Source of the DNA: an uncultured Bacteroidota bacterium
Lineage (GTDB): Bacteria > Bacteroidota > Bacteroidia > Chitinophagales > Chitinophagaceae
Length of the DNA stretch: 64,000 nucleotides
Assembly (NCBI GenBank): GCA_903905065.1
Contig: CAIVEW010000068.1
Span: 156,670-220,669, forward strand
Reading direction: 5' to 3'
The first letter of the stretch is position 1. Every line of letters starts with the position of its first letter. The position numbers were made by a program, and so were the translations under genes. Of this stretch, positions 26,701 to 34,927 are shown piece by piece. The notes under the pieces are model-generated. The model was not told the DNA's origin. It worked only from the letters and a program-made list of their open reading frames with translations, and searched no databases.

Positions 26701-29700
26701 TCACTATAGCTGTTGCAGCGCAGCCACTTATAGAATAAGATATGGTAGCCGTACCAACGCCGGTACCTGTTACCAGGCCGGTGCCGCTGATGGTAGCAAT
26801 ACCCGGAGGAGGTGCTACGGTCCATGCGCCGCCGCCTGTGGCGTCGCTCAACTGAGTAGTAAAGGTATTGCACACACTAAGTGTACCGGTTATTGCCACC
26901 GGTTGTGTATTTACAGTAACAATGGCAGTCGCGGCACAGCCAGCGATGGTATAAGATATCGTTGTAGTTCCAAGGCCTATGCCGGTTACCAGGCCGGTGC
27001 CGTCAACAGTACCAACGGTAACTACAGTACTGCTCCATGTGCCCCCGCCGGATGCATCAGAAAGTTGCGTGGTAAAGCCCTGGCATACGCCGAGGTTTCC
27101 GCTAATAGCAGCAGGCTGCAGATTCACTGTTACGACCGTAGTCACAGCGCAACTGCCGATAGCATAAGAAACAACTGTTGTCCCTACGCCGACACCGGTC
27201 ACCAAACCGGTTCCGCTGATCGTAATAATACCGCCTGTAACGAAGCTCCAGGTACCACCGCCGGTAGCATCAGACAATTGCATGGTAGCTGTCTGGCAAA
27301 CAGGCCCTGTATTGCCGGTAATTGCGGATGGCTCCGTGTTTACGGTAACCACCAGTGTAGCGGCGCATGTGCCCAGGGTGTAAGAAATAGTCGTCGTGCC
27401 GGGCGCTATGCCGGTAACATTTCCAGATCCGTCAACAGTGCCTATGGCGCCGCTGACACTTGTCCAGGTACCACCCGTCGTAGCATCCGTGAGCGCTGTG
27501 ATGAAGCCCACGCAAACATTTGGTGTTCCTGCTATGGCAGATGGCTGGGTATTTACGGTAACGATAGCCGTAGACACACAACTGCCTATCGCGTATGAAA
27601 TAATGGAAGTGCCCGCCGAAACGCCGGTAACAAGGCCAACGCCGGAGATCGTGGCAACACCGCCGCTGACGCTGCTCCAGACACCACCCGCCGGGCTGTC
27701 AGACAAACTGGTGGTGAAGGTCTCACACACGGTAAGTGTGCCCAGTATTGCGCCGGGCTGGGTGTTCACCGTTACAATTTGCGTAGCCGCGCATGTACCT
27801 AAAGTATAAGAAATGATCGTGGTACCAGAAGAAATGCCGGTTACGTTTCCTGATCCGTCCACTGTGCCTATTGCACCGCTGACACTTGTCCAGGTACCGC
27901 CGCCCGTAGCATCCGTAAGCGATGTTACAGACCCCACACATACGCTGGCCGTTCCGGCTATGGCTGCCGGCTGTGTGTTCACAGTTACAATGGCTGTGGA
28001 TGCGCAACTGCCGATCGTGTACGAAATAACTGATGTACCCGCAGACACACCTAAAACAACGCCTGTTCCGGAAATAGCGGCAACGCCACCTGTAACGCTG
28101 GTCCAGACGCCACCCGAAGGGCTGTCAGACAGGCTTGTATTAAAGGTTTGGCAGACAGTCAGTGTGCCTAGTATGGGGCCGGGTTGTGTATTCACGGTAA
28201 CCACTGCTGACGCAGCACAACTGCCCAGGGTGTAGGAAATAATGGTTGTGCCGGAGCCAACTCCCGTTACATTTCCTGAACCATCGACGCTGCCTACGGT
28301 AGGGATCACACTGCTCCAGGTGCCGCCTGTTGTAGCATCCGTAAGCGAGGTTACCGAGCCTACACACACACTAAGTGTTCCTGTAATGGCTGCAGGAGTT
28401 GGGTTGACGGTGATCTCCAAAGTCGCAATACAACCCGAGCCAAGGCTGTAGGTAATGATCGCCGTGCCGCCAGTACCTACACCTGTTACCAATCCTGTAG
28501 CGTCTATAGTAGCTACGCCTGTGGAGCCACTCGTCCATGTGCCGCCGCCTGCAAGATCGCTGAGCGTAATTGTGGAACCCACACAAACGCTGGTAGCGCC
28601 CAGAATGGCCGTTGGCGCTGCATTGACCGTGACAATCGCCGTCGTGCTGCAACCGGTGGGCAGGGTATAAGTAACAATGGATGTACCAACTGAAATACCG
28701 GAGACAAGGCCTCCGCTGGTTATGGTTGCGCTGCCGCCTCCACCGCCGAACGTGCCACCACCTGTTGCGTCAGACAAAGACGTTGTTGACCCTACGCAAA
28801 CGGTCAAAGAGCCTAAAATAGAAGTAGGAAGTGGGTTCACGGTTACCACAGCTACTGTGTAACAGCCGGTTGAATTGGTAAAGGTGATATTGGATGTACC
28901 GGCAGAAATACCGTTTACTACGCCCGTTGCTGCGCCTATTGTTGCAATGCCCGGGCTACCGCTGCCCCAGGTGCCTGTACTCGCGTCTGTGAGCGTTGTT
29001 GTACCGCCTACACATACCGTCCGTGTGCCATTGATAGTGGCAGGTGCCGGGTTTACTGTTACCACAGAAACAGTATAACATCCTGTTGAAGTCGTATAGC
29101 TGATATTGGCAGTACCACCTGCAACTCCTGTCACAACGCCAGTACTGCTAACGGTAGCTATGCCCGTACTGCCACTGGCCCATGTGCCACCGGTTATTAC
29201 GTCACTTAAATCAGTTGTTGAACCCACGCAAACCTTTGCTGTTCCGGTTATTGTACCTGTGTTACAAGTGCTCCAGCGATAGACCTGGTTTGCCCCTGGA
29301 GAAGTAGCCAGGCTATTTGTAAACACCGTACTTGAAGGCACAGGACCACCGCCTGAATTAGGAAGTGTCTGCCAGTCCGCGCCACTGTTTGCTATACCAA
29401 TTGTCCCCGATATTGATCCGCCAGAATATCCTCCGGTACCGTAGCAAAAGTCGATAATATTTGATCCTTCGTAAAGCTTTACCTGGAAATTGGCGGCGGC
29501 GCTACGATAATAAAATTCAGCCCAGTTTTTAAATTCGAAAGTAAATACCCTGCTGCCTACAGCGCCGGTTGTGCTATAATATGCAGGTATAGCCGCGCCA
29601 CTGGAAAAAGTACCATATAAATCGTCCCAAAATGGCATCAGTACTCCAACTCCACCTGCCATAGATGGCAGACTGCCCAGGCTGTTTGTATAGCTCGCTC

Positions 29701-29986
29701 CGCCAGCTGGGCAATATCCGGCAAGAGACATAACGCCATTTGAGGTTGCGGCGATAGTTGTATAAGGGGTTCCACAATAATAGAACGTAAATCCTATCGG
29801 AATTCCACAGACACCACAGTCATCACAGTTCATGGCAGTGGTGCTTAGTGTGCCCGCCACTCCTGAAATACTGGTATAGGGACTGGAGAACGCTGTAAAC
29901 CCGTATGAGGCTGCTGTTTGCGCATAACCCTTTGTGCCAAGACAGGTAAGGACAATGAATGAATAGAGTAGTACAATCTTTCTCAT
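23723..29986 (-). CDS. giant secreted adhesin: 18 Ig-like (BIg2-type) repeats, Ig-like repeats and T9SS type A sorting domain
   Basis: 2087 aa. Signal peptide (MRKIVLLYSFIVLTCLGTKG). Residues about 25-240 form an N-terminal globular domain of the kind found at the head of Bacteroidota surface proteins (NYNYYG-like CDDCGVCGIPIGFTFYYCG). From about 245 to 1540 come 18 tandem units of 70-73 residues, each V-C-x-G at the start, GGTWxS in the middle, GxVTGVxxGTxxISY later, and a Cys-x-x-T-x-VTVN end: BIg2-like beta sandwiches, probably with one disulfide per unit. About 1540-2000 are five to six 80-residue Ig-like modules marked by YQWY and GxYxVxVTNxxGC. The last 80 residues (KIYPNPAQTMVHIEA, VADGVYMIMIYD) are the sorting domain. 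Probable stalk-like adhesin. A strong terminator follows. Confidence 0.92.
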   Translation of the reverse strand: MRKIVLLYSFIVLTCLGTKGYAQTAASYGFTAFSSPYTSISGVAGTLSTTAMNCDDCGVCGIPIGFTFYYCGTPYTTIAATSNGVMSLAGYCPAGGASYTNSLGSLPSMAGGVGVLMPFWDDLYGTFSSGAAIPAYYSTTGAVGSRVFTFEFKNWAEFYYRSAAANFQVKLYEGSNIIDFCYGTGGYSGGSISGTIGIANSGADWQTLPNSGGGPVPSSTVFTNSLATSPGANQVYRWSTCNTGTITGTAKVCVGSTTDLSDVITGGTWASGSTGIATVSSTGVVTGVAGGTANISYTTSTGCYTVSVVTVNPAPATINGTRTVCVGGTTTLTDASTGTWGSGSPGIATIGAATGVVNGISAGTSNITFTNSTGCYTVAVVTVNPLPTSILGSLTVCVGSTTSLSDATGGGTFGGGGGSATITSGGLVSGISVGTSIVTYTLPTGCSTTAIVTVNAAPTAILGATSVCVGSTITLSDLAGGGTWTSGSTGVATIDATGLVTGVGTGGTAIITYSLGSGCIATLEITVNPTPAAITGTLSVCVGSVTSLTDATTGGTWSSVIPTVGSVDGSGNVTGVGSGTTIISYTLGSCAASAVVTVNTQPGPILGTLTVCQTFNTSLSDSPSGGVWTSVTGGVAAISGTGVVLGVSAGTSVISYTIGSCASTAIVTVNTQPAAIAGTASVCVGSVTSLTDATGGGTWTSVSGAIGTVDGSGNVTGISSGTTIISYTLGTCAATQIVTVNTQPGAILGTLTVCETFTTSLSDSPAGGVWSSVSGGVATISGVGLVTGVSAGTSIISYAIGSCVSTAIVTVNTQPSAIAGTPNVCVGFITALTDATTGGTWTSVSGAIGTVDGSGNVTGIAPGTTTISYTLGTCAATLVVTVNTEPSAITGNTGPVCQTATMQLSDATGGGTWSFVTGGIITISGTGLVTGVGVGTTVVSYAIGSCAVTTVVTVNLQPAAISGNLGVCQGFTTQLSDASGGGTWSSTVVTVGTVDGTGLVTGIGLGTTTISYTIAGCAATAIVTVNTQPVAITGTLSVCNTFTTQLSDATGGGAWTVAPPPGIATISGTGLVTGTGVGTATISYSISGCAATAIVTVNTQPAAITGNFGVCNGFTTQLSDVTTGGTWTSVTTTVGTVDGTGLVTSIGLGTTTISYTIGSCAATAVVTVNTQPVAITGTLSVCNGFTTQLSDATSGGAWSVAPPPGIATISGTGLVTGTGVGTATISYDISGCAATTVVTVNLQPGAINGVLSVCQGLTTQLTDADAGGAWTSAPATIATISGTGLVNGIAVGTATISYTIGSCAATAIVTVEPLPVAISGTKTVCVGLTTSLSDATGGGTWSASNGNATIAGTGIVTGVTAGTDVITYTIGTGCTVTTIVTINPLPAVISGSSQVCVGSQVTLSDATGGGTWSSSNPLIAFISGTGVVTGIATGTATITYKLNTGCIITLVMTVNPLPSAISGASTVCPGATITLSDAAGAGTWTSSNPGVATVGAATGVVTGVAAGTANITFTLGTGCNVFKTITVNPAPAAVITPLGALTFCPGGFVVLTANVGAGLTYQWLDNLIPIPGAITSEYIASSTGNYQVTETNSFGCTDGSAGAVVTADTAVATISSATGSTTICSGSSLTLNANTGVGFTYQWLLGGAPITGAVGSSYTTSNAGDYSVIVTNATGCSATSTVLSISINPSPTANIALSGPITFCQGGSVTMTTVDSASYSYQWYNAAGAISGANTQSYTATTSDGYYVIVTNSYGCSTSSVTTNVVANPLPDVTITPAGSTLFCSGGSVTLNAAAVAGYTYQWYLGGVAITGATTSSYLATASGGYRVQVTNPATGCSDETHADTVVTAITEAVIVPITSASYCWGSSSLLSTNVTGAAGTVSYVWMLNGVVIPGAVSGIYNATVPGDYSVQITIAGGCTMTTISLTVTEFPLPNPIVSYASGMFSTGPWYVTYQWYKDLAAIAGATSYRTPSTGYGNYKVQVTDTNGCQSFSDAYVFSNGGGTTGVQSVNQGDVKIYPNPAQTMVHIEAAMKVRAVITGIDGRTIMDITDAKDIDLSGVADGVYMIMIYDSNGDKIKIDKLVKATN

Positions 29987-30037
29987 GTTCGAATTATTAT
30001 GTTGTTACTGCAATGTGGTTGCAAAAAAATAGTAAAC

Positions 30038-30058
30038 ACACCACAGTATTTGTGGTGT
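30038..30058. promoter_or_regulatory. inverted repeat in the upstream region of the adhesin gene
   Basis: ACACCACA, 5-nt spacer GTATT, TGTGGTGT: a perfect 8-bp inverted repeat 52 bp before the adhesin ATG. Its spacing suits a dimeric regulator site; a 5'-leader hairpin is the alternative. Confidence 0.45.
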
Positions 30059-30251
30059 ATTATCAAAATTTGTACGCTAAGATACGTTTTTAACTCTAAA
30101 ATTAACTTTTGGATATACTTAAGCGAATATATTTTTAATCAAATAATGTGCCAATATTATTTTACTAATCAATAGTTAATAAATTGACTTTCATTACATG
30201 AAATGCATATGAAATAAACTAAATTTCCGCGTGAAAGGCGAAAAGTTTGAT

Positions 30252-30599
30252 TTAGGCCTGGTGCGACATTGCTTTCGATCTTCCGGCTAATACCTCCGTA
30301 TTTGCATTTGTCCAGGTGTAAATGTCTTCCTGGTGCAGGTCGTTTCTGTCTTGTGGAGAACTTGCAATTACAATAACGTCATAGAGCAGTCCTTTATACT
30401 CATGGCTGAGCGCAGTTTCTGCATCATCAAACAAAAGATAGAAAATGGTAAACCTGTTTTTACTATTCTGATCGAACGGCGCTATTGCAACACAGCTAAT
30501 GACCGCGTCGCTTCCCTTATTGAAAGGTTTTCCTACGAGGTATTGGAACTCGGTACATAACTTTTCTGCTTCGGGTAATGTATATGGGGCCGTTTTCAT
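30252..30599 (-). CDS. hypothetical protein
   Basis: 115 aa from ATG 30599 (MKTAPYTLPEAEKLCTEFQY); an earlier in-frame start at 30650 adds 17 residues with no supporting features. No signal peptide or membrane segment. Mixed alpha/beta text (DAVISCVAIAPFD, NRFTIFYLLFDDAETAL, YDVIVIASSPQDRNDL) suggests a small cytoplasmic globular protein. No family recognised. It lies alone between the adhesin and a DUF4294 gene on the same strand. Confidence 0.6.
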   Translation of the reverse strand: MKTAPYTLPEAEKLCTEFQYLVGKPFNKGSDAVISCVAIAPFDQNSKNRFTIFYLLFDDAETALSHEYKGLLYDVIVIASSPQDRNDLHQEDIYTWTNANTEVLAGRSKAMSHQA

Positions 30600-30702
30600 A
30601 ATGGCTGAGATTTGCAACTGCCAATTTAGATTATGTGCAGGAACCAACAAAAAATAACGCTAAAATAACAGGAGATTAACGAACAAATGTTTATTGTGTT
30701 TT

Positions 30703-31281
30703 TTATGGGTTTGTGGCAAAACTATCTGGCAATGGATAGCCCAGCTCCAGCATAATGTTCTCAAGATCAGGTTCTGACGCAGGCTTGTAAGTTTTATTCA
30801 GGTTCATTCCATTCAGCCTGGCCCATAGCTGCCATTTCATAGCAACCATCGGATTTTTAAATTTAGTTAACATATAGTATATGTTTTCATTAGTCTGGCG
30901 GGCAATTAATTTCATCAATAGCACGCCTTGTGTAACGTTCAGATCTTTTATTTTGTCCTCAAACAAAGAGCGCATTTCATCTTCTTTAGCATCAATATAT
31001 TTCCGCCGTTCCTTTTTACTAGTTCCAGGTTCATTGTCTTTGGCATTTATATCGTTGAATAATTTTGTGGCCGCATTGACGTAAGGCAGGACCGTGGTTA
31101 CGTAAAACTTCATCTGATTATAGTGGTATCGGTCTGCGTCAGTGCGCCATTTTGCTGTTACTTTCACTGTGTTAAGCTGCACTGTATATGCGGTATCCGT
31201 CTTTACAGTGTCAACTGCATTCTGCCCGGCACAAGCGGCCGCGAAAAAAAATAAGTAAGCAAACAAAATGGACTTCTTCAT
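30703..31281 (-). CDS. DUF4294 family exported protein
   Basis: 192 aa from ATG 31281, which begins a signal peptide (MKKSILFAYLFFFAAACAGQ); the long upstream extension to 31401 lacks features and is rejected. The Cys in AACAGQ could be a lipobox. Mature region: TVKVTAKWRTDADRYHYNQM, VLPYVNAATKLFNDIN and ENIYYMLTKFKNPMVAMKW fit DUF4294, a Bacteroidota family of unknown function. A helical charged middle (KKERRKYIDAKEDEMRSLF) is typical. Confidence 0.8.
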   Translation of the reverse strand: MKKSILFAYLFFFAAACAGQNAVDTVKTDTAYTVQLNTVKVTAKWRTDADRYHYNQMKFYVTTVLPYVNAATKLFNDINAKDNEPGTSKKERRKYIDAKEDEMRSLFEDKIKDLNVTQGVLLMKLIARQTNENIYYMLTKFKNPMVAMKWQLWARLNGMNLNKTYKPASEPDLENIMLELGYPLPDSFATNP

Positions 31282-31508
31282 GAAAGCATGTAACTCAAGA
31301 TCTGTACCAAATGTATTTATCCGGGTCGGCAATTTGTGTCTGCTATCTATTTTTAACATACTGGATTTGGGTGAATAAATGTGTATAGCGGGTGTATACA
31401 ATGGTATATCACTTAATTAAAAAAGTATTTTGCCTTGTGAATGCAGCATAAGTTTGTATTTTTAAACCAAACAATAGTATTTTAGCAGAATCACTACACA
31501 ACTTGTGA

Positions 31509-32267
31509 ATGGAATACGAAATAAGACATTCTGGTAAATTTAAATATGTAGAAGAGGGGACCGGAGAGCCACTGGTGTTACTCCACGGCTTGTTTGGGGC
31601 GTTGAGCAATTTTAAAGACCTGGTGGATGGCTTCAAAGATAAGTACAGGGTCATCATACCACTGCTTCCGCTGTATGATCTGTCGTTGATAGAAACGAGC
31701 GTTTCCGGTCTGGCAAAATATGTTCAGAAGTTCATAGAGCATCAGAAGCTGAAGGATATACACTTGCTGGGCAATTCGCTGGGAGGCCATGTGGGCCTCG
31801 TGTACACGCTGAAGCACCAGGAACTGATAAAGAGTATCACACTCACCGGCAGCTCGGGCCTTTTTGAGAATGGCATGGGCGAGACCTATCCGAAGCGCGG
31901 CGATTACAACTACGTTCAGAAAAAAACGGAGCTTACTTTCTACGATCCAAAAGTTGCCACAAAAGAGCTGGTGGATGAGGTATTTAGTATCATCAACAAC
32001 CGGTTAAAGGCATTGAAGATAATAGCACTTGCACGGTCTGCGATAAGGCATAACCTGGGTGAAGAGCTCAAAGAAATAAAGATACCAACCTGCCTTATCT
32101 GGGGCAGGAACGATACGATCACGCCTCCGATGGTAGCAGAAGAATTTAAGAAGCTGTTGCCAAACTCTGAGTTGCACTGGATAGACAAATGCGGCCATGC
32201 ACCCATGATGGAGGTGCCTGTGGAATTTAACGCAATATTATCTGCCTTCCTGGAAAAATGTAAGTGA
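31509..32267 (+). CDS. alpha/beta hydrolase
   Basis: 252 aa alpha/beta-hydrolase fold. Oxyanion region LVLLHGLFGALSNF (about 24-37), nucleophile elbow LLGNSLGGHVGL (Ser near residue 90), acid in IWGRNDTITPP (Asp near 200), and catalytic His in DKCGHAPMMEVP (about 231). The full catalytic triad is therefore present. Substrate is unknown; possible esterase or C-C hydrolase. No signal peptide. The CBS-domain gene 89 bp downstream is probably in the same unit. Confidence 0.92.
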   Translation: MEYEIRHSGKFKYVEEGTGEPLVLLHGLFGALSNFKDLVDGFKDKYRVIIPLLPLYDLSLIETSVSGLAKYVQKFIEHQKLKDIHLLGNSLGGHVGLVYTLKHQELIKSITLTGSSGLFENGMGETYPKRGDYNYVQKKTELTFYDPKVATKELVDEVFSIINNRLKALKIIALARSAIRHNLGEELKEIKIPTCLIWGRNDTITPPMVAEEFKKLLPNSELHWIDKCGHAPMMEVPVEFNAILSAFLEKCK

Positions 32268-32356
32268 ACTTTGTAACGCAATTACCGTTTTCTGCAGCGA
32301 TAATACTAAATTGCAGCGGTGCGCGTTTGCGTAATAATCATAAGATTTAAGTGTAA

Positions 32357-33016
32357 ATGAATATTGACCAGTTAATATCTCCGTTAGTCCCTACATTGCT
32401 GCCAGGCGATAGCGGCACCCATGCCCTTGAGTTGATGGAAGACAGCACTTTTTCTGAATTGCCGGTGGTATCGGAAGAGAGTTATGTGGCCCTGGTGCAG
32501 GAACACGATATGCTGGAATGGGATAAGCCGGAACAAGCGCTTTCTGCATCTGCATTCATGAATTATAAGCCTGCGATACCGGCATCAAGCCATCCGTTTG
32601 AGGGGCTGAGGATCATGCACCAGATGAATCTTTCGGTGCTGCCCGTGATAGACCATGAGCAAAAATACGTTGGCTCTGTTACCAAGGACAAGCTATTTGT
32701 CTATATAACGGAGAACAGTGGCATTGACAATCCCGGCGGCATCATAGTGCTGGAAATACCACCACGGAATTATACGCTATACGAGATAGCCAGAATATGT
32801 GAGAACGAAGACGTGATCATTCTGAACCTGCAGGTGCACACTAACGAAACAGGTATGCTTGAAGTGACCCTGAAACTAAACCGTTCATCGCTTGATGCGG
32901 TGGTCTCTTCTTTTGAAAGGCACAGTTATCGCGTGAAGGAAGTCTATGGTGATGAAAACAAGAAGGACGATCTGACCGACAAGTATAATCTGTTGATGAA
33001 CTACCTGAATATGTAA
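32357..33016 (+). CDS. CBS domain-containing protein
   Basis: 219 aa. The N-terminal 120 residues hold two CBS motifs (SGTHALELMEDSTFSELPVV and PFEGLRIMHQMNLSVLPVID), which bind adenine nucleotides and regulate partner proteins. The C-terminal 90 residues have an ACT-like pattern (GIIVLEIPPRNYTLYEIARI, LEVTLKLNRSSLDAVVSSF). This stand-alone form is widespread in Bacteroidota. The stop codon TAA overlaps the first bases of a dispersed GC palindrome. Confidence 0.88.
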   Translation: MNIDQLISPLVPTLLPGDSGTHALELMEDSTFSELPVVSEESYVALVQEHDMLEWDKPEQALSASAFMNYKPAIPASSHPFEGLRIMHQMNLSVLPVIDHEQKYVGSVTKDKLFVYITENSGIDNPGGIIVLEIPPRNYTLYEIARICENEDVIILNLQVHTNETGMLEVTLKLNRSSLDAVVSSFERHSYRVKEVYGDENKKDDLTDKYNLLMNYLNM

Positions 33017-33040
33017 ACCCCCAACCCCCTAAAGGGGGCT
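33016..33040 (-). repeat. dispersed palindromic repeat, copy 2 (variant)
   Basis: Minus strand AGCCCCCTTTAGGGGG then TTGGGGGTT; a one-base-longer stem than copy 1. Placed at the CBS gene stop codon. Confidence 0.75.
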
Positions 33041-33104
33041 ACCCCATATTTACTCGTCAAGAATTTCGTATCATTTTGTGTTTTGACTTTTAACTTTTGA
33101 ATTA

Positions 33105-33695
33105 ATGATTGCGATAGATAATGTGCTGCTTAGTGATGAAATAGTGCAGGAACAGTTTGTTTGCGACCTGGACAAATGCAAGGGCGGCTGCTGTGTAGAC
33201 GGAGACTGCGGTGCGCCACTGACCGAAGAAGAAACAAAGATCATAGCCCGCATCTATCCTAAGATAAAATCTACACTCACTCCCGAATACATTGCCGAAA
33301 TAGAAAAACAAGGCACGCACACCAATGACGAAGACTATGGCTATGTAACGCCGACTGTTGACGGCGGCATATGTGTGTATGGCATTACCGACGAGCGGGG
33401 AATAGTAAAATGTGGTATTGAAAAAGCCTGGAAGGAAGGCAAAGTAGATTTTCGCAAACCGATCTCCTGCCACCTGTTCCCCATACGCGTCATTTCGCAT
33501 CCTGGTTATGAAGCGATGAATTATGAGCCACGTGAAACCCTCTGTAAGCCGGCTTGCAAACTAGGAAAGTCTCTAAAAGTGCCGGTCTATGTGTTTCTGA
33601 AAGATGCCATTATCCGCAAATATGGCGATGAATTTTATGAAGCGCTGGAAGCAGTGGCGGGGAAGATGAACCCCAAACTCCTAAAGGGGCTTTAG
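33105..33695 (+). CDS. DUF3109 family cysteine-rich protein
   Basis: 196 aa. An N-terminal Cys cluster (CDLDKCKGGCCVDGDCGAPL, residues about 20-39), CxY in GGICVYG, CGIEKAW, SCHLFPIRV (about 125) and CKPACKLG (about 150) match DUF3109, related to the UPF0153-type Fe-S/zinc cluster proteins. Probably binds a metal cluster in the cytoplasm; role unknown. The last residues (MNPKLLKGL) and the TAG stop are encoded by a palindromic repeat copy, so the native C-terminus has been replaced or extended. Confidence 0.88.
   Translation: MIAIDNVLLSDEIVQEQFVCDLDKCKGGCCVDGDCGAPLTEEETKIIARIYPKIKSTLTPEYIAEIEKQGTHTNDEDYGYVTPTVDGGICVYGITDERGIVKCGIEKAWKEGKVDFRKPISCHLFPIRVISHPGYEAMNYEPRETLCKPACKLGKSLKVPVYVFLKDAIIRKYGDEFYEALEAVAGKMNPKLLKGL
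33669..33695 (-). repeat. dispersed palindromic repeat, copy 3, inside the DUF3109 gene end
   Basis: AACCCCAAACTCCTAAAGGG on the plus strand continues as GCTTTAG and supplies the last eight codons and the stop of the DUF3109 gene. Shares the extension GCTTGGGTGC with copy 6. Confidence 0.8.
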
Positions 33696-33788
33696 CTTGG
33701 GTGCATGTATACAACTATTTAATTTTGGGCATCTTAAGGGCTAATATGCAGAAGCACACTAAAATGGCTCTGACTCTCAAAATGGGGG

Positions 33789-33812
33789 AAGCCCCTTTAG
33801 GGGTTTGGGGTT
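33789..33812 (+). repeat. dispersed palindromic repeat, copy 4, inside the asd gene end
   Basis: Identical to copies 1 and 5 over 24 bp. On the minus strand it encodes the final T-P-N-P and TAA stop of asd. Confidence 0.85.
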
Positions 33813-34798
33813 ATCCACCCGTTATTATGCAGCACCTTGGCTATCTGCACGGCGTTTGTAGCCGCACCCTTACGGAGATTGTCTGAGACGATCCAGCAGT
33901 TAAGTGTGTTTTCCTGGGAATAGTCTTTCCTTATCCGCCCTACAAAAACTTCGTCCTTTCCTTCTGCGTCAATCGGCATAGGGTAGGCATTCATAGCCGG
34001 ATTATCGAGCACTACTATTCCCGATTGGTTGGAGAGTAATTCTTTGATATCCGATTCATGGAAGTTGGTTTTCAGTTCAATATTCACGCTTTCACTGTGC
34101 CCACCGATAACCGGCACACGCACAGTAGTGGCCGTAACCCGTATGTTTTGGTCGCCCATTATTTTGCAGGTCTCCTGCATCATCTTTATTTCTTCCTTGG
34201 TGTAGCCATTTTCCTGGAATGTATCTATGTGCGGTATCACATTCAGGTCTATCAGGTGCGGATATATGCGATGTGATTTGTCACCATTTCTTTGGTCCAT
34301 CAACTCTTTTACGGCTTTTTGCCCGGTGCCACTCACAGACTGATAGGTGCTGACCACAACCCGCTTGATTCCATATTTCATATGGATGGGGTTCAGCACC
34401 AATACCATTTGTATCGTGGAGCAGTTTGGGTTGGCAATGATCATGTCATCGGCGGTAAGTATGTGGCCATTGACCTCAGGCACTATAAGTTTTATGTTGC
34501 TGTGCATACGCCACGCGGAAGAGTTATCAATGACCCGGCAACCAGCAGCGGCGAATTTTGGTGCCAGTTCCAGTGATAGCGCTCCTCCCGCAGAGAATAG
34601 CGCCAGCGAAGGTCTCATTGCTATTGTAGTATCGGGGCTTACTACCGAATATTCTTTTCCTTTAAAAACAACTTTACTGCCCACCGACTTTTCTGAAGCC
34701 ACAGGGATCAGTTCCGTGACCGGGAAATTCCTTTCCTCCAGTATCTTTAACATCGTGCCGCCCACGAGGCCTGTGGCTCCTACTACTGCTACTTTCAT
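33797..34798 (-). CDS. asd: aspartate-semialdehyde dehydrogenase
   Basis: 333 aa, usual length. NADP-binding GATGLVGGTMLKILEERNFP (residues 7-26), phosphate loop VASEKSVG, and catalytic Cys in IIANPNCSTIQMVL (about 130). The general-base His is in VIGGHSESVNIEL (about 235). It reduces aspartyl phosphate to aspartate semialdehyde for lysine/diaminopimelate, threonine and methionine synthesis. The last residues (WITPNP) and stop codon come from a palindromic repeat, so the natural terminus was probably a few residues different; the catalytic core is intact. Confidence 0.95.
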   Translation of the reverse strand: MKVAVVGATGLVGGTMLKILEERNFPVTELIPVASEKSVGSKVVFKGKEYSVVSPDTTIAMRPSLALFSAGGALSLELAPKFAAAGCRVIDNSSAWRMHSNIKLIVPEVNGHILTADDMIIANPNCSTIQMVLVLNPIHMKYGIKRVVVSTYQSVSGTGQKAVKELMDQRNGDKSHRIYPHLIDLNVIPHIDTFQENGYTKEEIKMMQETCKIMGDQNIRVTATTVRVPVIGGHSESVNIELKTNFHESDIKELLSNQSGIVVLDNPAMNAYPMPIDAEGKDEVFVGRIRKDYSQENTLNCWIVSDNLRKGAATNAVQIAKVLHNNGWITPNP

Positions 34799-34890
34799 TG
34801 GTAAAATTCAATTGTAAAAGTAAGAAATGTAAAAAGAAAACCGGCAACAGATGAACAGTGTGAAAAATGTTCAATAGATATTCCCAAGTG

Positions 34891-34914
34891 AAGCCCCTTT
34901 AGGGGTTTGGGGTT
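34891..34914 (+). repeat. dispersed palindromic repeat, copy 5
   Basis: 24 bp identical to copies 1 and 4. The final T is the first base of the TATCTTTG promoter element of the ABC transporter gene, the same register as copy 1. Confidence 0.85.
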
Positions 34915-34921
34915 ATCTTTG
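34914..34921 (+). promoter_or_regulatory. -7 promoter element (TATCTTTG) of the ABC exporter
   Basis: Perfect TAnnTTTG with 6 nt to the ATG at 34928, predicting a transcript that starts at or very near the start codon. Confidence 0.55.
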
Positions 34922-34927
34922 CGCCCT

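Noticed and set aside
25308..28862. Long plus-strand open frames opposite the adhesin repeats (for example 25308-26096 and 26636-27598)
   Set aside because: They repeat with the 210-bp period of the sense-strand repeats, have valine/proline- or Cys/Gly-rich composition and no start signals; they are shadows of the adhesin.
23723..29986. Periodic DNA suggesting a CRISPR or satellite array
   Set aside because: The period is about 213 bp and is explained by protein repeats with third-position divergence; there are no short identical repeats with unique spacers.
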